Source: Microbacteriaceae bacterium
GTDB lineage: Bacteria > Actinomycetota > Actinomycetes > Actinomycetales > Microbacteriaceae
Length of the DNA stretch: 13,931 bases
Assembly: GCA_024642605.1 (NCBI GenBank)
Contig: JAHEAT010000071.1
Location: 1-13,931, forward strand
Reading direction: 5' to 3'
A program made the position numbers and the translations under genes. This document shows, one piece after another, positions 6,285-13,542 of this stretch (its first letter is position 1; every line of letters starts with the position of its first letter). The notes under the pieces are model-generated. The model worked only from the letters and a program-made list of their open reading frames with translations. It searched no databases and was not told where the DNA came from.

Positions 6285-7316
6285 ATGCCAGGAACAAACG
6301 TTGGCTCACCCATCGTCACCCTGACCCCGGCACCTACCCTCGACCGCACCTACTTTGTGCACAACCTGCAGTCGGGCGGAGTGAACCGCGCAGATGATGT
6401 TAAAGAAGAACTTGCCGGCAAAGGCATCAATGTTTCGCGTGGTCTTCACCTCGCAGGTATCAAAGCACCTGGCGTAGTACCAATCGGTAATTCAGACCCG
6501 GGCGTGCTTGCTCGAACCGGCAGCGACGGAATGTTGCTTCCACTTTGGGTTGAAGGAACCCTGCGCGTTTCAACCACAATCGTTGAGTATGACGGGCCAA
6601 CAACCAAGGTTAACGAATCACCTCGCCCACTGAGCGAACAAGACTGGAACGCCATCATCGACCTCACCGAGCGCACCGTTCGCGAAAACGAAGCCAAGTG
6701 GCTCGTGGTTGCCGGAGCACTTCCGGCTTGCAAGACAACCGGCAAATTCGTAGATCTCGAGCCGGTTTTCGAGCGCATGGCTGCCCTTGGAGTTCGCGTG
6801 GCTCTCGACACTTCTGGTGAGCCGCTAAACACCTGGGCCCGTAAGGGTTTGGCAAGCATCATCAAGCCAAACGCCGAAGAACTCGCATCGGCAGTCGGGC
6901 GCACCCTGTACAGCGTTGGCGACGTTATCGACGCCGCCCGTGAACTTTGCGAACACGGAATCGAGACCGTTTTGGCCAGCCTCGGAGCCGACGGCATGAT
7001 CGCTGTTACCAAAGACCGCGAATGGGCGGCTCGTACCGCTCCAGTGAAGGTAATCAACACCGTTGGTGCCGGCGACGCAACTCTCGCGGGCTTCTTATCG
7101 GCAATCACCAGCAACCCTATTGCTGCCGGAGCCGACGACTACGGACTCGGGTACGATGTTCCGCTGGGCGTTTCTACCGCAGTTCAGTGGGGCGCTATCG
7201 CGGTTACTCAGCCAACTTCAGGTTTGTCGAGCATCGATGGTTTGCCTGCTGCAATCTTGAACCCGTCACCAGACCGCACCGCAGCACTCGAAGAGCCGGC
7301 AGTTTTCTCTAAGTAG
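6285..7316 (+). CDS. PfkB family 1-phosphofructokinase (hexose-phosphate kinase)
   Basis: A ribokinase-fold sugar kinase of the 1-phosphofructokinase branch, expected to make fructose 1,6-bisphosphate with ATP from fructose 1-phosphate, or possibly from fructose 6- or tagatose 6-phosphate. Seen in 343 residues: VTLTPAPTLDRT (11-22), like the FruK substrate-lid start but with Ala where NP usually occurs; GKGINVSRGL (45-54); TKVNES (107-112); KPNAEEL (194-200); SLGADGM (232-238); and the anion hole/catalytic NTVGAGDAT (258-266) with D264 as base. Ala replaces the common Ser of GAGDS. The ATG has AGGAG six bases upstream. No PTS gene is nearby, so a fructose-1-phosphate source is not shown, and a role as the cell's F6P kinase is possible. 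The next two genes also act on fructose 1,6-bisphosphate. Confidence 0.85.
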   Translation: MPGTNVGSPIVTLTPAPTLDRTYFVHNLQSGGVNRADDVKEELAGKGINVSRGLHLAGIKAPGVVPIGNSDPGVLARTGSDGMLLPLWVEGTLRVSTTIVEYDGPTTKVNESPRPLSEQDWNAIIDLTERTVRENEAKWLVVAGALPACKTTGKFVDLEPVFERMAALGVRVALDTSGEPLNTWARKGLASIIKPNAEELASAVGRTLYSVGDVIDAARELCEHGIETVLASLGADGMIAVTKDREWAARTAPVKVINTVGAGDATLAGFLSAITSNPIAAGADDYGLGYDVPLGVSTAVQWGAIAVTQPTSGLSSIDGLPAAILNPSPDRTAALEEPAVFSK

Positions 7317-7340
7317 CCGTTTCTGCAACAACCCTTGTGG

Positions 7341-8372
7341 TTACCGCTCTACTGAGATTTTCTGCGCACCTTCGATAAGTGAATCAAGCACAAACACTTC
7401 GACAGTCTTGCCGTGCTTGCCCGAACCCCCATCTCGAACGGCATCGGCCAAAATGCCCGGAGTCACTCCAGCTAAAACAAACACCTGACGCCCTGGTCCA
7501 ACCAGGTCATCGAGCTCCAGTTTTTGATCGGTTGAATATCCGCAGGCAATCGCCGAGGCAACCTCTTGGTCGTTTCGGGGCGCAAGTACTCCCTGCATAA
7601 AACCACCCAAAACCCGCACGGCAGAGGCAGCCAACACTCCCTCTGGGTTACCGCCGATGCCGACCATCATGTCGATGCCCGACCCAGGCGTGGCAGCCGC
7701 AACCGCTATGGCCACGTCGCCCTCATCAAAACGATGCCACTTCGCACCGGTGGCTTCTACTTCGGCAATCAAGTCGAAGTTCATCTTCTTGTAAATAACC
7801 GCAACTACGAGCTCTGCAACTGGCTTACCTAGCGCGGCAGCGAGAGCTGAGATGTTATCGGTGACGGAGCGCTCAATATCGACAACGCCAATGCCGGCCG
7901 ATCCGCACACCAACTTGTTCATAAAGTAGACATCGGGGCAGTTCATCATGGTGCCGAGCGTGGTGGCTGCAACAACCGCCACCGCCCCCGGAACACCCTC
8001 GGCGGCGAGGCGAGTTCCGTCGATCGGATCGACAGCGATGTCCCATTCCAGCTTTGGCCCACGCCCCAAAACCTCACCATTAAAAAGCATCGGTGCTTCG
8101 TCTTTAGCACCTTCGCCGATTACCACGATGCCGCCGAATGCAAACGAATTGAACGAAGCGCGCATAGCATCAACGGCTGCCCTGTCGACGGCAATCTTGT
8201 CGCCAGAGCCAACCAGCGGCATGGCGGCAACCGCGGCATCTACCGAAGCCTGAATAAGTTCGGTTGTGGGGCTTGAAAACCGTGCAAGAGTTTCGGTCAA
8301 AGCTTCGACATCCTTAGGCGAGTGGCTCGGCTCTCGAACACCCTTTGTTGGTAACATCATAGGTAACCCCAA
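7341..8372 (-). CDS. glpX: GlpX-type (class II) fructose-1,6-bisphosphatase, diverged
   Basis: Expected to hydrolyse fructose 1,6-bisphosphate to fructose 6-phosphate in gluconeogenesis. Family landmarks are clear: GSGDK with D58, VIGEGAKDEAPML with E87, VDPIDGTRL with D115, D118 and T120, GIGGNPEGV with E244, and LAPRNDQE (263-270). Some usually conserved parts differ: RGDK is SGDK, and the DRPRH-like substrate segment reads YKKMN (194-198). The late F.ATGxTxGDLL region is FVLAGVTPGILADAV (298-312), and the C-terminus is short. It may be a weaker enzyme, one with shifted substrate use, or a lineage-specific form. The longest frame starts with TTG at 8372-8370. ATG at 8360-8358 or 8357-8355 (M5, M6) is at least as likely; no good ribosome binding site decides this. 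It converges on the kinase gene over 24 bp and diverges from the aldolase. Confidence 0.85.
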   Translation of the reverse strand: MGLPMMLPTKGVREPSHSPKDVEALTETLARFSSPTTELIQASVDAAVAAMPLVGSGDKIAVDRAAVDAMRASFNSFAFGGIVVIGEGAKDEAPMLFNGEVLGRGPKLEWDIAVDPIDGTRLAAEGVPGAVAVVAATTLGTMMNCPDVYFMNKLVCGSAGIGVVDIERSVTDNISALAAALGKPVAELVVAVIYKKMNFDLIAEVEATGAKWHRFDEGDVAIAVAAATPGSGIDMMVGIGGNPEGVLAASAVRVLGGFMQGVLAPRNDQEVASAIACGYSTDQKLELDDLVGPGRQVFVLAGVTPGILADAVRDGGSGKHGKTVEVFVLDSLIEGAQKISVER

Positions 8373-8393
8373 AGACGCATTAGGAGTAAGCCC

Positions 8394-9419
8394 ATGCCTG
8401 TAGCTTCACCAGATCAATATCTTGAAATGCTAGACCGCGCCAAGAACGGTGGCTTCGCCTACCCTGCGATCAACGTTTCTTCATCACAGACCCTAAATGC
8501 AGCTCTTGCCGGTCTTCAGGCGGCTGGCTCCGACGGAATCATCCAGGTAACGACCGGTGGCGGCGACTACTGGTCTGGCCCAACCATTAAGAACATGGCT
8601 TCGGGCGCTGCAGCAATGGCCGCTTTCGCTCGCGAAGTTGCCAAGAACTACGGCATCACGATCGCGCTTCACACCGACCACTGCGCCAAAGACCAGCTCG
8701 ACAAGTTTGTTCGCCCTCTGATTGCAATCTCGCAAGAGCGCGTGCGCAACGGCCAAGACCCACTATTCAACTCACACATGTGGGACGGCTCGGCCGTTCC
8801 GATGGCTGAGAACCTCGTGATTGCTCAAGAAATGCTCAAGCTAACCAGCGGCATCGGAGCGGTTCTAGAAATCGAAGTTGGCGTTGTCGGCGGTGAAGAA
8901 GACGGCGTTGAAGGCGGCATGGGTGAGCACCTTTACACGACTCCAGACGACGGCCTACTAACCGCAGAAGCACTTGGTCTTGGCGAAAACGGCCGCTACA
9001 TGGTTGCTCTCACATTCGGTAACGTTCACGGTGTCTACAAGCCGGGTAACGTCAAGCTTCGCCCAGAACTTCTCGGCGACATCCAGGCTGTTGTTGGTGC
9101 TAAGTACGGCAAAGACAAACCATTCGACCTAGTGTTCCACGGCGGTTCGGGCTCGACTCCCGAAGAAATCGCCGAGGCAGTCAGCCACGGTGTCATCAAG
9201 ATGAACATCGACACCGACCTGCAGTATGCCTTCACACGTCCAATAGCCGGCCACATGCTTGCCAACTACGACGGTGTGCTCAAGGTTGATGGCGAGGTGG
9301 GCAATAAGAAGGCCTACGACCCACGTGCCTGGGGAAAGCTCGGTGAAGCCGGTATGTCTGCCCGCGTGGTCGAAGCCGCACAAGAACTGGGCTCGGCCGG
9401 AAAGTCGATGAGCCTCTAA
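8394..9419 (+). CDS. fba: Class II fructose-bisphosphate aldolase
   Basis: A zinc-dependent aldolase that splits fructose 1,6-bisphosphate into dihydroxyacetone phosphate and glyceraldehyde 3-phosphate, reversibly. At 341 residues it is the long class IIA form. Visible sites: LHTDHC (92-97) with catalytic D95 and zinc ligand H96; the acidic segment EIEVGVVGGEEDGVEG (159-174); FGNVHGVY (208-215) with zinc ligand H212; HGGSGS (249-254) with zinc ligand H249; and NIDTDLQ (271-277) for substrate phosphate binding. All key residues are present. The ATG has a strong AGGAG ribosome binding site (8383-8387). The promoter must lie within or next to the start of the divergent glpX, since only about 21-33 bp separate the starts. 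A hairpin 25 bases after the stop may end the transcript, but it lies inside the next gene. Confidence 0.96.
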   Translation: MPVASPDQYLEMLDRAKNGGFAYPAINVSSSQTLNAALAGLQAAGSDGIIQVTTGGGDYWSGPTIKNMASGAAAMAAFAREVAKNYGITIALHTDHCAKDQLDKFVRPLIAISQERVRNGQDPLFNSHMWDGSAVPMAENLVIAQEMLKLTSGIGAVLEIEVGVVGGEEDGVEGGMGEHLYTTPDDGLLTAEALGLGENGRYMVALTFGNVHGVYKPGNVKLRPELLGDIQAVVGAKYGKDKPFDLVFHGGSGSTPEEIAEAVSHGVIKMNIDTDLQYAFTRPIAGHMLANYDGVLKVDGEVGNKKAYDPRAWGKLGEAGMSARVVEAAQELGSAGKSMSL

Positions 9420-9429
9420 GCTTTCAAAT

Positions 9430-9639
9430 ATGAACCAAGAGAGAAGCCCGTTCTATGAGAACGGGCTTGCTCGCTTTAAGGGCGACTATCTCAACGGCGA
9501 AATGCACGGCTTCTGGGAATTTTTTCGCAAGGATGGCTCGCTAATGCGCTCAGGCACTTTCGATCGGGGCGTGCAGGTTGGGGTTTGGAAAACCTTTGAT
9601 CGCACCGGCCGGCTCGTAAAAGAGACCAACTTCAAATAG
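9430..9639 (+). CDS. Small YwqK/MORN-like repeat protein
   Basis: A 69-residue protein made almost only of two copies of the aromatic/Gly repeat seen in YwqK-type (MORN-variant) proteins: YENGLARFKGDYLNGEMHG then FWEFFRKDGSLMRSG, and FDRGVQVGVWKTFDRTGRL. The pattern NG-x-x-x-G-x-W-x-x-F-x-x-x-G-x-L repeats twice. Some database members are labelled antitoxin, but no toxin gene is adjacent and I do not infer that role. There is no signal peptide or membrane segment, so it should be cytosolic. The ATG at 9430 keeps the first YENG motif; the next ATG would lose it. There is no Shine-Dalgarno sequence, but TAAGCT lies seven bases upstream, overlapping the aldolase stop, so it may be leaderless or coupled to fba. 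Codons 5-13 form a perfect hairpin. Confidence 0.75.
   Translation: MNQERSPFYENGLARFKGDYLNGEMHGFWEFFRKDGSLMRSGTFDRGVQVGVWKTFDRTGRLVKETNFK
9444..9468 (+). terminator. Perfect 11-bp hairpin after fba, inside the start of the YwqK-like gene
   Basis: AAGCCCGTTCT (9444-9454) and AGAACGGGCTT (9458-9468) are exact complements around a three-base ATG loop. The hairpin starts 25 bases after the aldolase stop and has a GC-rich core, so it resembles an intrinsic terminator. The T-rich run after it is poor (TGCTCGCTTT). It also encodes SPFYENGL of the small protein, so any termination would reduce that gene's expression. Confidence 0.5.
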
Positions 9640-9661
9640 GCACTCAGTCTGGCTCGTGCCT
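9638..9661. terminator. Possible bidirectional terminator between convergent genes
   Basis: AGGCAC (9638-9643) pairs with GTGCCT (9656-9661) across 12 bases in the 38-bp gap between the YwqK-like gene and ispH, which converge here. An alternative CTGGC/GCCAG stem (9649-9653, 9664-9668) is also possible. There is no clear T-run on either strand, so this is a weak call. Confidence 0.3.
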
Positions 9662-9677
9662 GCGCCAGCCTCCCGCT

Positions 9678-10667
9678 TTAGCCGCGTTTGGTTTTGTTGC
9701 TGACGTCGTTGCCGGCGGCCTTTAGGTCTTTGCGAAGCTCCTTAGGCAGCGAGAACTGCACATCTTCTTCGGCTGTGGTGACGTTCTGCACGTCGCCGAA
9801 TCCGCGCTCGGCTAGGTAAGAAAGCACGTCGTCAACAAGTTCCTCGGGTACCGATGCGCCCGATGAAACGCCAACAGTTTCGACGCCTTCAAACCACGAC
9901 TCTTGAATTTCGCTAGCAAAATCGACGCGATAGGCGGCCTTTGCGCCAGCATCCAAGGCAACTTCTACGAGACGCACCGTGTTCGAAGAGTTTGCCGAGC
10001 CAACCACGATCACAAGATCGCTGTCAGCGCCTACCTTCTTGATGGCCACCTGGCGGTTTTGGGTGGCGTAGCAAATGTCATCGCTAGGCGGGTTTTGCAA
10101 GGTGGGGTACTTCTCTCGAAGTCGAACAACGGTTTCCATGGTTTCGTCTACCGAAAGAGTTGTCTGCGAAAGCCAAATCAGCTTTTCGGGGTCGCGCACT
10201 CGAACGCCCTCGATCTCAACGTCGACAATCTGCACCTTGTCGGGAGCTTCGCCAGCGGTTCCTTCGACTTCTTCGTGACCTTCGTGGCCAATCAAAAGAA
10301 TGTCGTAATCCTCTTGGGCAAAACGCTGAACCTCGCGGTGAACCTTGGTAACCAGCGGGCAGGTGGCGTCAATGGTGTTGAGCCCGCGAGCTTCGGCCGC
10401 TGCCACCACAGCCGGCGATACACCGTGAGCCGAAAACACCAGGATGCTGCCTTCCGGCACTTCATCTACCTCGTCCACGAATATAGCGCCGCGCTTTTCT
10501 AGCGAAGAAACCACGTGTTTATTGTGAACAATCTGTTTGCGAACGTAGATGGGGGAACCGTAGTGGTCGAGTGCCTTTTCAACGGCAATGACCGCCCGGT
10601 CGACGCCGGCGCAGTATCCGCGTGGCGAAGCCAGCAGAACAGTCTTGGCAGAACCATCTTGTCGCAT
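9678..10667 (-). CDS. ispH: 4-hydroxy-3-methylbut-2-enyl diphosphate reductase
   Basis: The last enzyme of the MEP isoprenoid pathway; an iron-sulfur reductase that makes IPP and DMAPP from HMBPP. At 329 residues it is near the usual length. The three cluster cysteines are visible: C19 in [12 protein letters not shown]103 in [11 protein letters not shown] and C199 in [10 protein letters not shown]. Substrate-pocket histidines H48 (IVHN), H81 (SAHGVS) and the [13 protein letters not shown] segment (128-140) are present, as are SANSSNT and the late [14 protein letters not shown] charged tail of about 30 residues extends past the core. The ATG at 10667-10665 follows AAGGA by about ten bases, and a TACAAT -10 lies upstream. 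It diverges from xseA, an arrangement I believe is common in Actinobacteria (from memory). Confidence 0.96.
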   Translation of the reverse strand: MRQDGSAKTVLLASPRGYCAGVDRAVIAVEKALDHYGSPIYVRKQIVHNKHVVSSLEKRGAIFVDEVDEVPEGSILVFSAHGVSPAVVAAAEARGLNTIDATCPLVTKVHREVQRFAQEDYDILLIGHEGHEEVEGTAGEAPDKVQIVDVEIEGVRVRDPEKLIWLSQTTLSVDETMETVVRLREKYPTLQNPPSDDICYATQNRQVAIKKVGADSDLVIVVGSANSSNTVRLVEVALDAGAKAAYRVDFASEIQESWFEGVETVGVSSGASVPEELVDDVLSYLAERGFGDVQNVTTAEEDVQFSLPKELRKDLKAAGNDVSNKTKRG

Positions 10668-10688
10668 GGGAGGGTTATCCTTTTCTCG

Positions 10689-10716
10689 TTACCTGCTCAA
10701 TTGTAAGCAGGGGTAA
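10689..10716. promoter_or_regulatory. ispH/xseA divergent promoter region with inverted repeat
   Basis: On the minus strand TACAAT (10705-10700) is a good -10 for ispH, giving a leader of about 25 nt that includes AAGGA. It sits in the loop of an inverted repeat: CCTGCT (10692-10697) and AGCAGG (10706-10711), which extends to TTA/TAA with a two-base GG bulge. A clear -10 for xseA is not seen, but AAGGG lies five bases before its ATG. The repeat may be an operator; this is inferred. Confidence 0.4.
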
Positions 10717-10724
10717 GGGTTTCC

Positions 10725-11987
10725 ATGACCGACTCGATGCGAGACGAAACGGCAGTAGCCGATGGCGTCAACGAGTCTGCTCTGCCGCCGAGTCGCAGCT
10801 CGTCATCGGCTGATCCTTGGCCGATTGCGCGCCTCTCGCAAACCCTCAAAGATTACATCGCTCGACTCGGCAATCTCTGGGTCGAAGGTGAGATTGCGCA
10901 GTACAGCGCCAAGGGCTCTTCGGTTTTCTTAGACCTCAAAGATGTTGCTCAAGAGGCACGCATCTCTGCCCACTCGTGGAACCCCTCGGTTTTTCCAGCT
11001 GGCCTCAAGGTTGGCGACCGCGTGCTTGCACTAGTGAAAACAGAATTCTGGCCCAAATCGGGCAAGCTCTCGATGCAGGTCATGCAAATTCGTAAGGTGG
11101 GCCTAGGCGACCTGCTCGAGCGCCTCGAACGCCTGCGCGCTGCCTTGATTGCCGAGGGTCTAACCTCTTCAGAGCGCAAGCAAAAGTTGCCGTTTTTACC
11201 TAACCGCATCGGTTTGATCACCGGCGAAAAGTCTGACGCCGAAAAAGACGTTCTGCAAAACGTTGCCCGTCGCTGGCCAGAAGCTCAATTTCGGGTAATC
11301 AATACCAAGGTTCAGGGCGATTCTGCAGCACCCGAAATCATTGACGCCCTCCAAACCCTCGACGCCGACCCAGAAGTTGATGTAATCATCATCGCCCGCG
11401 GTGGTGGAGCTGCGATGGAGTTGCTGGTGTTCAGCGATGAAGCGCTGGTTCGAGCCGCAGCAGCTGCCTCAACCCCAATCATCTCGGCCATCGGTCACGA
11501 GAACGATTCACCGCTTCTAGACCTCGTCGCCGACGTAAGAGCATCCACTCCAACCGACGCTGCCAAGATCGTGGTGCCCGATGTTGCCGAAGAACGCCGT
11601 CGCATCAACGATGCAACTACACGTATCTTGGCTCGCGTGGCTCACTACATTCAAACGCAAAGCGACTTGATAGCTCAGATGCGCCTTCGCCCGATGCTCG
11701 CCAACCCATTTGGCTTCATCGACGAAGCGGCTAACGAGCTAAGTCGGGAGGTTTCGACACTCCGGTCGTTTATCTCGCTTTCGCTGGAACGCGCCGCAGC
11801 CGACATCCAGGCAAAATCTCAAGTGCTTCGTTCGCTCAGCCCGCAAAGCACCCTCGACCGAGGCTATTCGGTGGTGCGCACCGACGCCGGCGCAATCATC
11901 ACAGATGCTAGCCAGGTAAAGCCTGGGCAAAAACTGAAAATTCGCGTGGCCAAAGGTGAAATCGCGGCCACGTCTGAAGGCAAATAG
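10725..11987 (+). CDS. xseA: Exodeoxyribonuclease VII large subunit
   Basis: The catalytic subunit of exonuclease VII, a metal-independent nuclease that degrades single-stranded DNA into oligonucleotides; it acts with several XseB subunits. It is 420 residues. A Ser-rich N-terminal leader (1-30) is followed by the OB-fold DNA-binding domain (about 32-125, WPIARLSQTLKDYIARLGN then LWVEGEIAQYSAKG). The catalytic domain starts at about 155 with LPFLPNRIGLITGEKSDAEK and includes IIARGGGAAMELLVFSDE (222-239) and SAIGHENDSPLLDLVADVRA (254-273). A coiled-coil region and a C-terminal LDRGYSVVRT-type segment follow. The ATG at 10725 is preceded by AAGGG; M5 is an in-frame alternative. xseB follows after 21 bp, as usual for co-expressed subunits. 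Confidence 0.95.
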   Translation: MTDSMRDETAVADGVNESALPPSRSSSSADPWPIARLSQTLKDYIARLGNLWVEGEIAQYSAKGSSVFLDLKDVAQEARISAHSWNPSVFPAGLKVGDRVLALVKTEFWPKSGKLSMQVMQIRKVGLGDLLERLERLRAALIAEGLTSSERKQKLPFLPNRIGLITGEKSDAEKDVLQNVARRWPEAQFRVINTKVQGDSAAPEIIDALQTLDADPEVDVIIIARGGGAAMELLVFSDEALVRAAAAASTPIISAIGHENDSPLLDLVADVRASTPTDAAKIVVPDVAEERRRINDATTRILARVAHYIQTQSDLIAQMRLRPMLANPFGFIDEAANELSREVSTLRSFISLSLERAAADIQAKSQVLRSLSPQSTLDRGYSVVRTDAGAIITDASQVKPGQKLKIRVAKGEIAATSEGK

Positions 11988-12008
11988 CATTGTTAGCAAG
12001 GAGAAACC

Positions 12009-12224
12009 ATGGCAGATAGCAAAGTAAACGCAGACATCGCAGCAATGTCTTACGAGCAGGCGCGCGATGAACTAGCCAAAGTGCTCTCCGACCTCGAAGC
12101 CGGCGCAGTCACCCTCGAGCAGAGCATGACGCTCTGGGAGCGCGGTGAAGCCCTGGCTAAACGCTGTGAAGATTGGCTCAGCGGTGCTCGCAAGCGCGTC
12201 GACGAGGCGCTAAAAGAGAAATAA
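12009..12224 (+). CDS. xseB: Exodeoxyribonuclease VII small subunit
   Basis: The small subunit that binds the helical part of XseA and is needed for exonuclease VII activity. It is 71 residues, within the usual 60-85. The family core is seen at about 14-66: SYEQARDELAKVLSDLEAG, then a second helix with TLEQSMTLWERGEALAKRCE, followed by the basic LSGARKRVDEAL. The ATG has a strong AAGGAG ribosome binding site five bases upstream. It lies 21 bp after xseA and 53 bp before the DUF4245-like gene. Confidence 0.95.
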   Translation: MADSKVNADIAAMSYEQARDELAKVLSDLEAGAVTLEQSMTLWERGEALAKRCEDWLSGARKRVDEALKEK

Positions 12225-12231
12225 AACGCAC

Positions 12232-12248
12232 TGCGCATAGATTGCGCA
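12232..12248 (+). repeat. Short hairpin between xseB and the DUF4245-like gene
   Basis: Two copies of the palindrome TGCGCA (12232-12237, 12243-12248) flank TAGAT and can form a 6-bp stem with a 5-base loop. CTTTCT follows. It could be a weak terminator, an attenuator or a processing site within the operon. It could also be chance. Confidence 0.3.
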
Positions 12249-12277
12249 CTTTCTAACCCCAAGAGCTAAGAGCAACC

Positions 12278-12850
12278 ATGAGTGACGCAGCAGCAAAGCG
12301 CCGTGCCCGGCAAACAGTAATCAACCTGATTTTGTCGTTAGCGGCCACCGTTGGTTTGGTTATCGTGATGGTCTTAATTGTTCCAAGAAACGACACCAAC
12401 CAAATTCAGCATGTCGACTACAAAAAGGTTGCTGCAGAGGCAGCGCAGGCCACTCATCGCCCCGTTGTCGTGCCAGAAATCGAAGCCGACTGGTGGAGCA
12501 ACTCGGCACGCTGGACTGCCAGCCCTAAAGACGGCACCGATGCATCTTGGTATGCCGGTTTTGTCGGCCCAAAAAACCAATACATCGGCCTCACCCAGAC
12601 CTACAACACCAACCCGACCTGGCTAGCTCTGCAGCTAACAGGACTCAAAGACACCGGCAAGAAGCTGCTAGACGGCAAGTGGTCGGTGTGGATTAGCAAA
12701 GAAAAGCACACTCCGGCCAAGACCAAAGACTACGTTTTGGTCTCATCGATGCATGACGACAGTTTCTTGATTTACGGCACCGCGAGCGAAGCCGAAATGA
12801 CAAGATTTGCCAACGGGGTTAGCGCCCAGATTTACAAGGTTTATCCTTAG
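12278..12850 (+). CDS. DUF4245-like membrane-anchored protein
   Basis: A 190-residue protein of unknown function. A basic cytoplasmic start (KRRARQ, 8-12) precedes one membrane segment at about 14-35, so the C-terminal domain should be extracytoplasmic. That domain has VVVPEIEADWWSNSARW (63-79), a pattern with conserved Trp typical of actinobacterial DUF4245 proteins. It continues with WYAGFVGPKNQYIGLTQT and a late YGTASEAEM segment. There are no Cys, so no lipobox or disulfides. I assign the family from memory of its layout and of its usual place next to xseB and fumC. The ATG has no strong ribosome binding site (AAGAGC nearby). It is 25 bp from the carbonic anhydrase, so co-transcription is likely. 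Confidence 0.75.
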   Translation: MSDAAAKRRARQTVINLILSLAATVGLVIVMVLIVPRNDTNQIQHVDYKKVAAEAAQATHRPVVVPEIEADWWSNSARWTASPKDGTDASWYAGFVGPKNQYIGLTQTYNTNPTWLALQLTGLKDTGKKLLDGKWSVWISKEKHTPAKTKDYVLVSSMHDDSFLIYGTASEAEMTRFANGVSAQIYKVYP

Positions 12851-12875
12851 AAGAGACCCCACGAGAGCAGGAAAC

Positions 12876-13499
12876 TTGACCGAGGCACGACCGCAAACAC
12901 CAGCCCAAGCATGGCAGGCAATGCAGGCTGGAAATCGCCGTTTCGTCACAGACTCTCGCGAACACCCCAACCAAGACGTAGATCGTCGCAACGCACTCGC
13001 TGCCGCACAGGTTCCTTTCGCTGCACTATTCGGTTGCGCCGACTCCCGCCTAAGCGCCGAAATTATTTTTGATGTTGGTCTGGGCGATCTCTTCGTGGTT
13101 CGCAATGCCGGCCAGGTGATTGCCGAAACTATTTTGGGTTCACTCGAATACGCCGTAGAAGTCTTGAAGGTTCCACTCATTTTGGTACTCGGGCACGACG
13201 AGTGCGGGGCGGTTCGCGCAGCCATCAACGCCACCGAAGGTAAGCTCGCCGCTCGCGGGCAGTACATTCAGCATCTTGTTGCAGCCATTCAACCGACGGT
13301 AACCAACGCAAATGCCATCGGTCGAGGCGACATCGATTCGGTAACTGAGTTACACATCGAAGACACCATCCAAGACATCTTTACCAAATCTAAGGTCATT
13401 GCCGAAGCCGTGGAGGCTGGCAACCTGGCTATTGTTGGTGCGAATTACAAGCTTTCGGGCGGAGAAGTTCATCCGCTCGTGGTGGTTGGCCAAATCTAG
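12876..13499 (+). CDS. Beta-carbonic anhydrase
   Basis: A zinc enzyme that interconverts carbon dioxide and bicarbonate; in the cytoplasm it supplies bicarbonate for carboxylases. From the TTG at 12876 it is 207 residues, starting [23 protein letters not shown] as is usual for this actinobacterial type. A longer frame from TTG 12807 would overlap the preceding gene by 44 bases and add 23 atypical residues, so I reject it. Zinc ligands and the catalytic dyad are visible: C54, D56 and R58 in GCADSRLS, and H107 and C110 in [17 protein letters not shown] (74-82) and a C-terminal [14 protein letters not shown] are also typical. An AGGA sequence lies just before the TTG, with short spacing. There is no signal peptide. 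It sits 43 bp before fumC. Confidence 0.92.
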   Translation: MTEARPQTPAQAWQAMQAGNRRFVTDSREHPNQDVDRRNALAAAQVPFAALFGCADSRLSAEIIFDVGLGDLFVVRNAGQVIAETILGSLEYAVEVLKVPLILVLGHDECGAVRAAINATEGKLAARGQYIQHLVAAIQPTVTNANAIGRGDIDSVTELHIEDTIQDIFTKSKVIAEAVEAGNLAIVGANYKLSGGEVHPLVVVGQI

Positions 13500-13542
13500 G
13501 TCGACCCGCACACTCTCAAAGCAATCAACGAAAGGTCCCGAA

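Noticed and set aside
6446..7114. 222-codon open frame antisense to the kinase
   Set aside because: It lies fully inside a gene with clear catalytic motifs, its product is Ser/Arg-rich without a recognisable domain, and it has no start signal. It is a shadow frame.
7339..8368. GGTTACC and GGTAACC as inverted flanks of glpX
   Set aside because: Seven bases only, with no transposase and no target-site duplication; likely chance.
9430..9639. YwqK-like gene as an antitoxin of a toxin-antitoxin pair
   Set aside because: No toxin-like gene is adjacent. The label comes from database naming of the repeat and is not evidence of function.
9903..10502. 199-codon open frame antisense to ispH
   Set aside because: It is entirely within ispH, whose three cluster cysteines are intact. 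The antisense product has no recognisable domain.
12807..12875. Upstream TTG start for the carbonic anhydrase
   Set aside because: It would overlap the preceding gene by 44 bases and add 23 residues not typical of the family. The TTG at 12876 gives the standard N-terminus.
12743..13267. 174-codon open frame antisense to the DUF4245-like and carbonic anhydrase genes
   Set aside because: It spans two real genes on the other strand and has low-complexity Ser/Arg composition.
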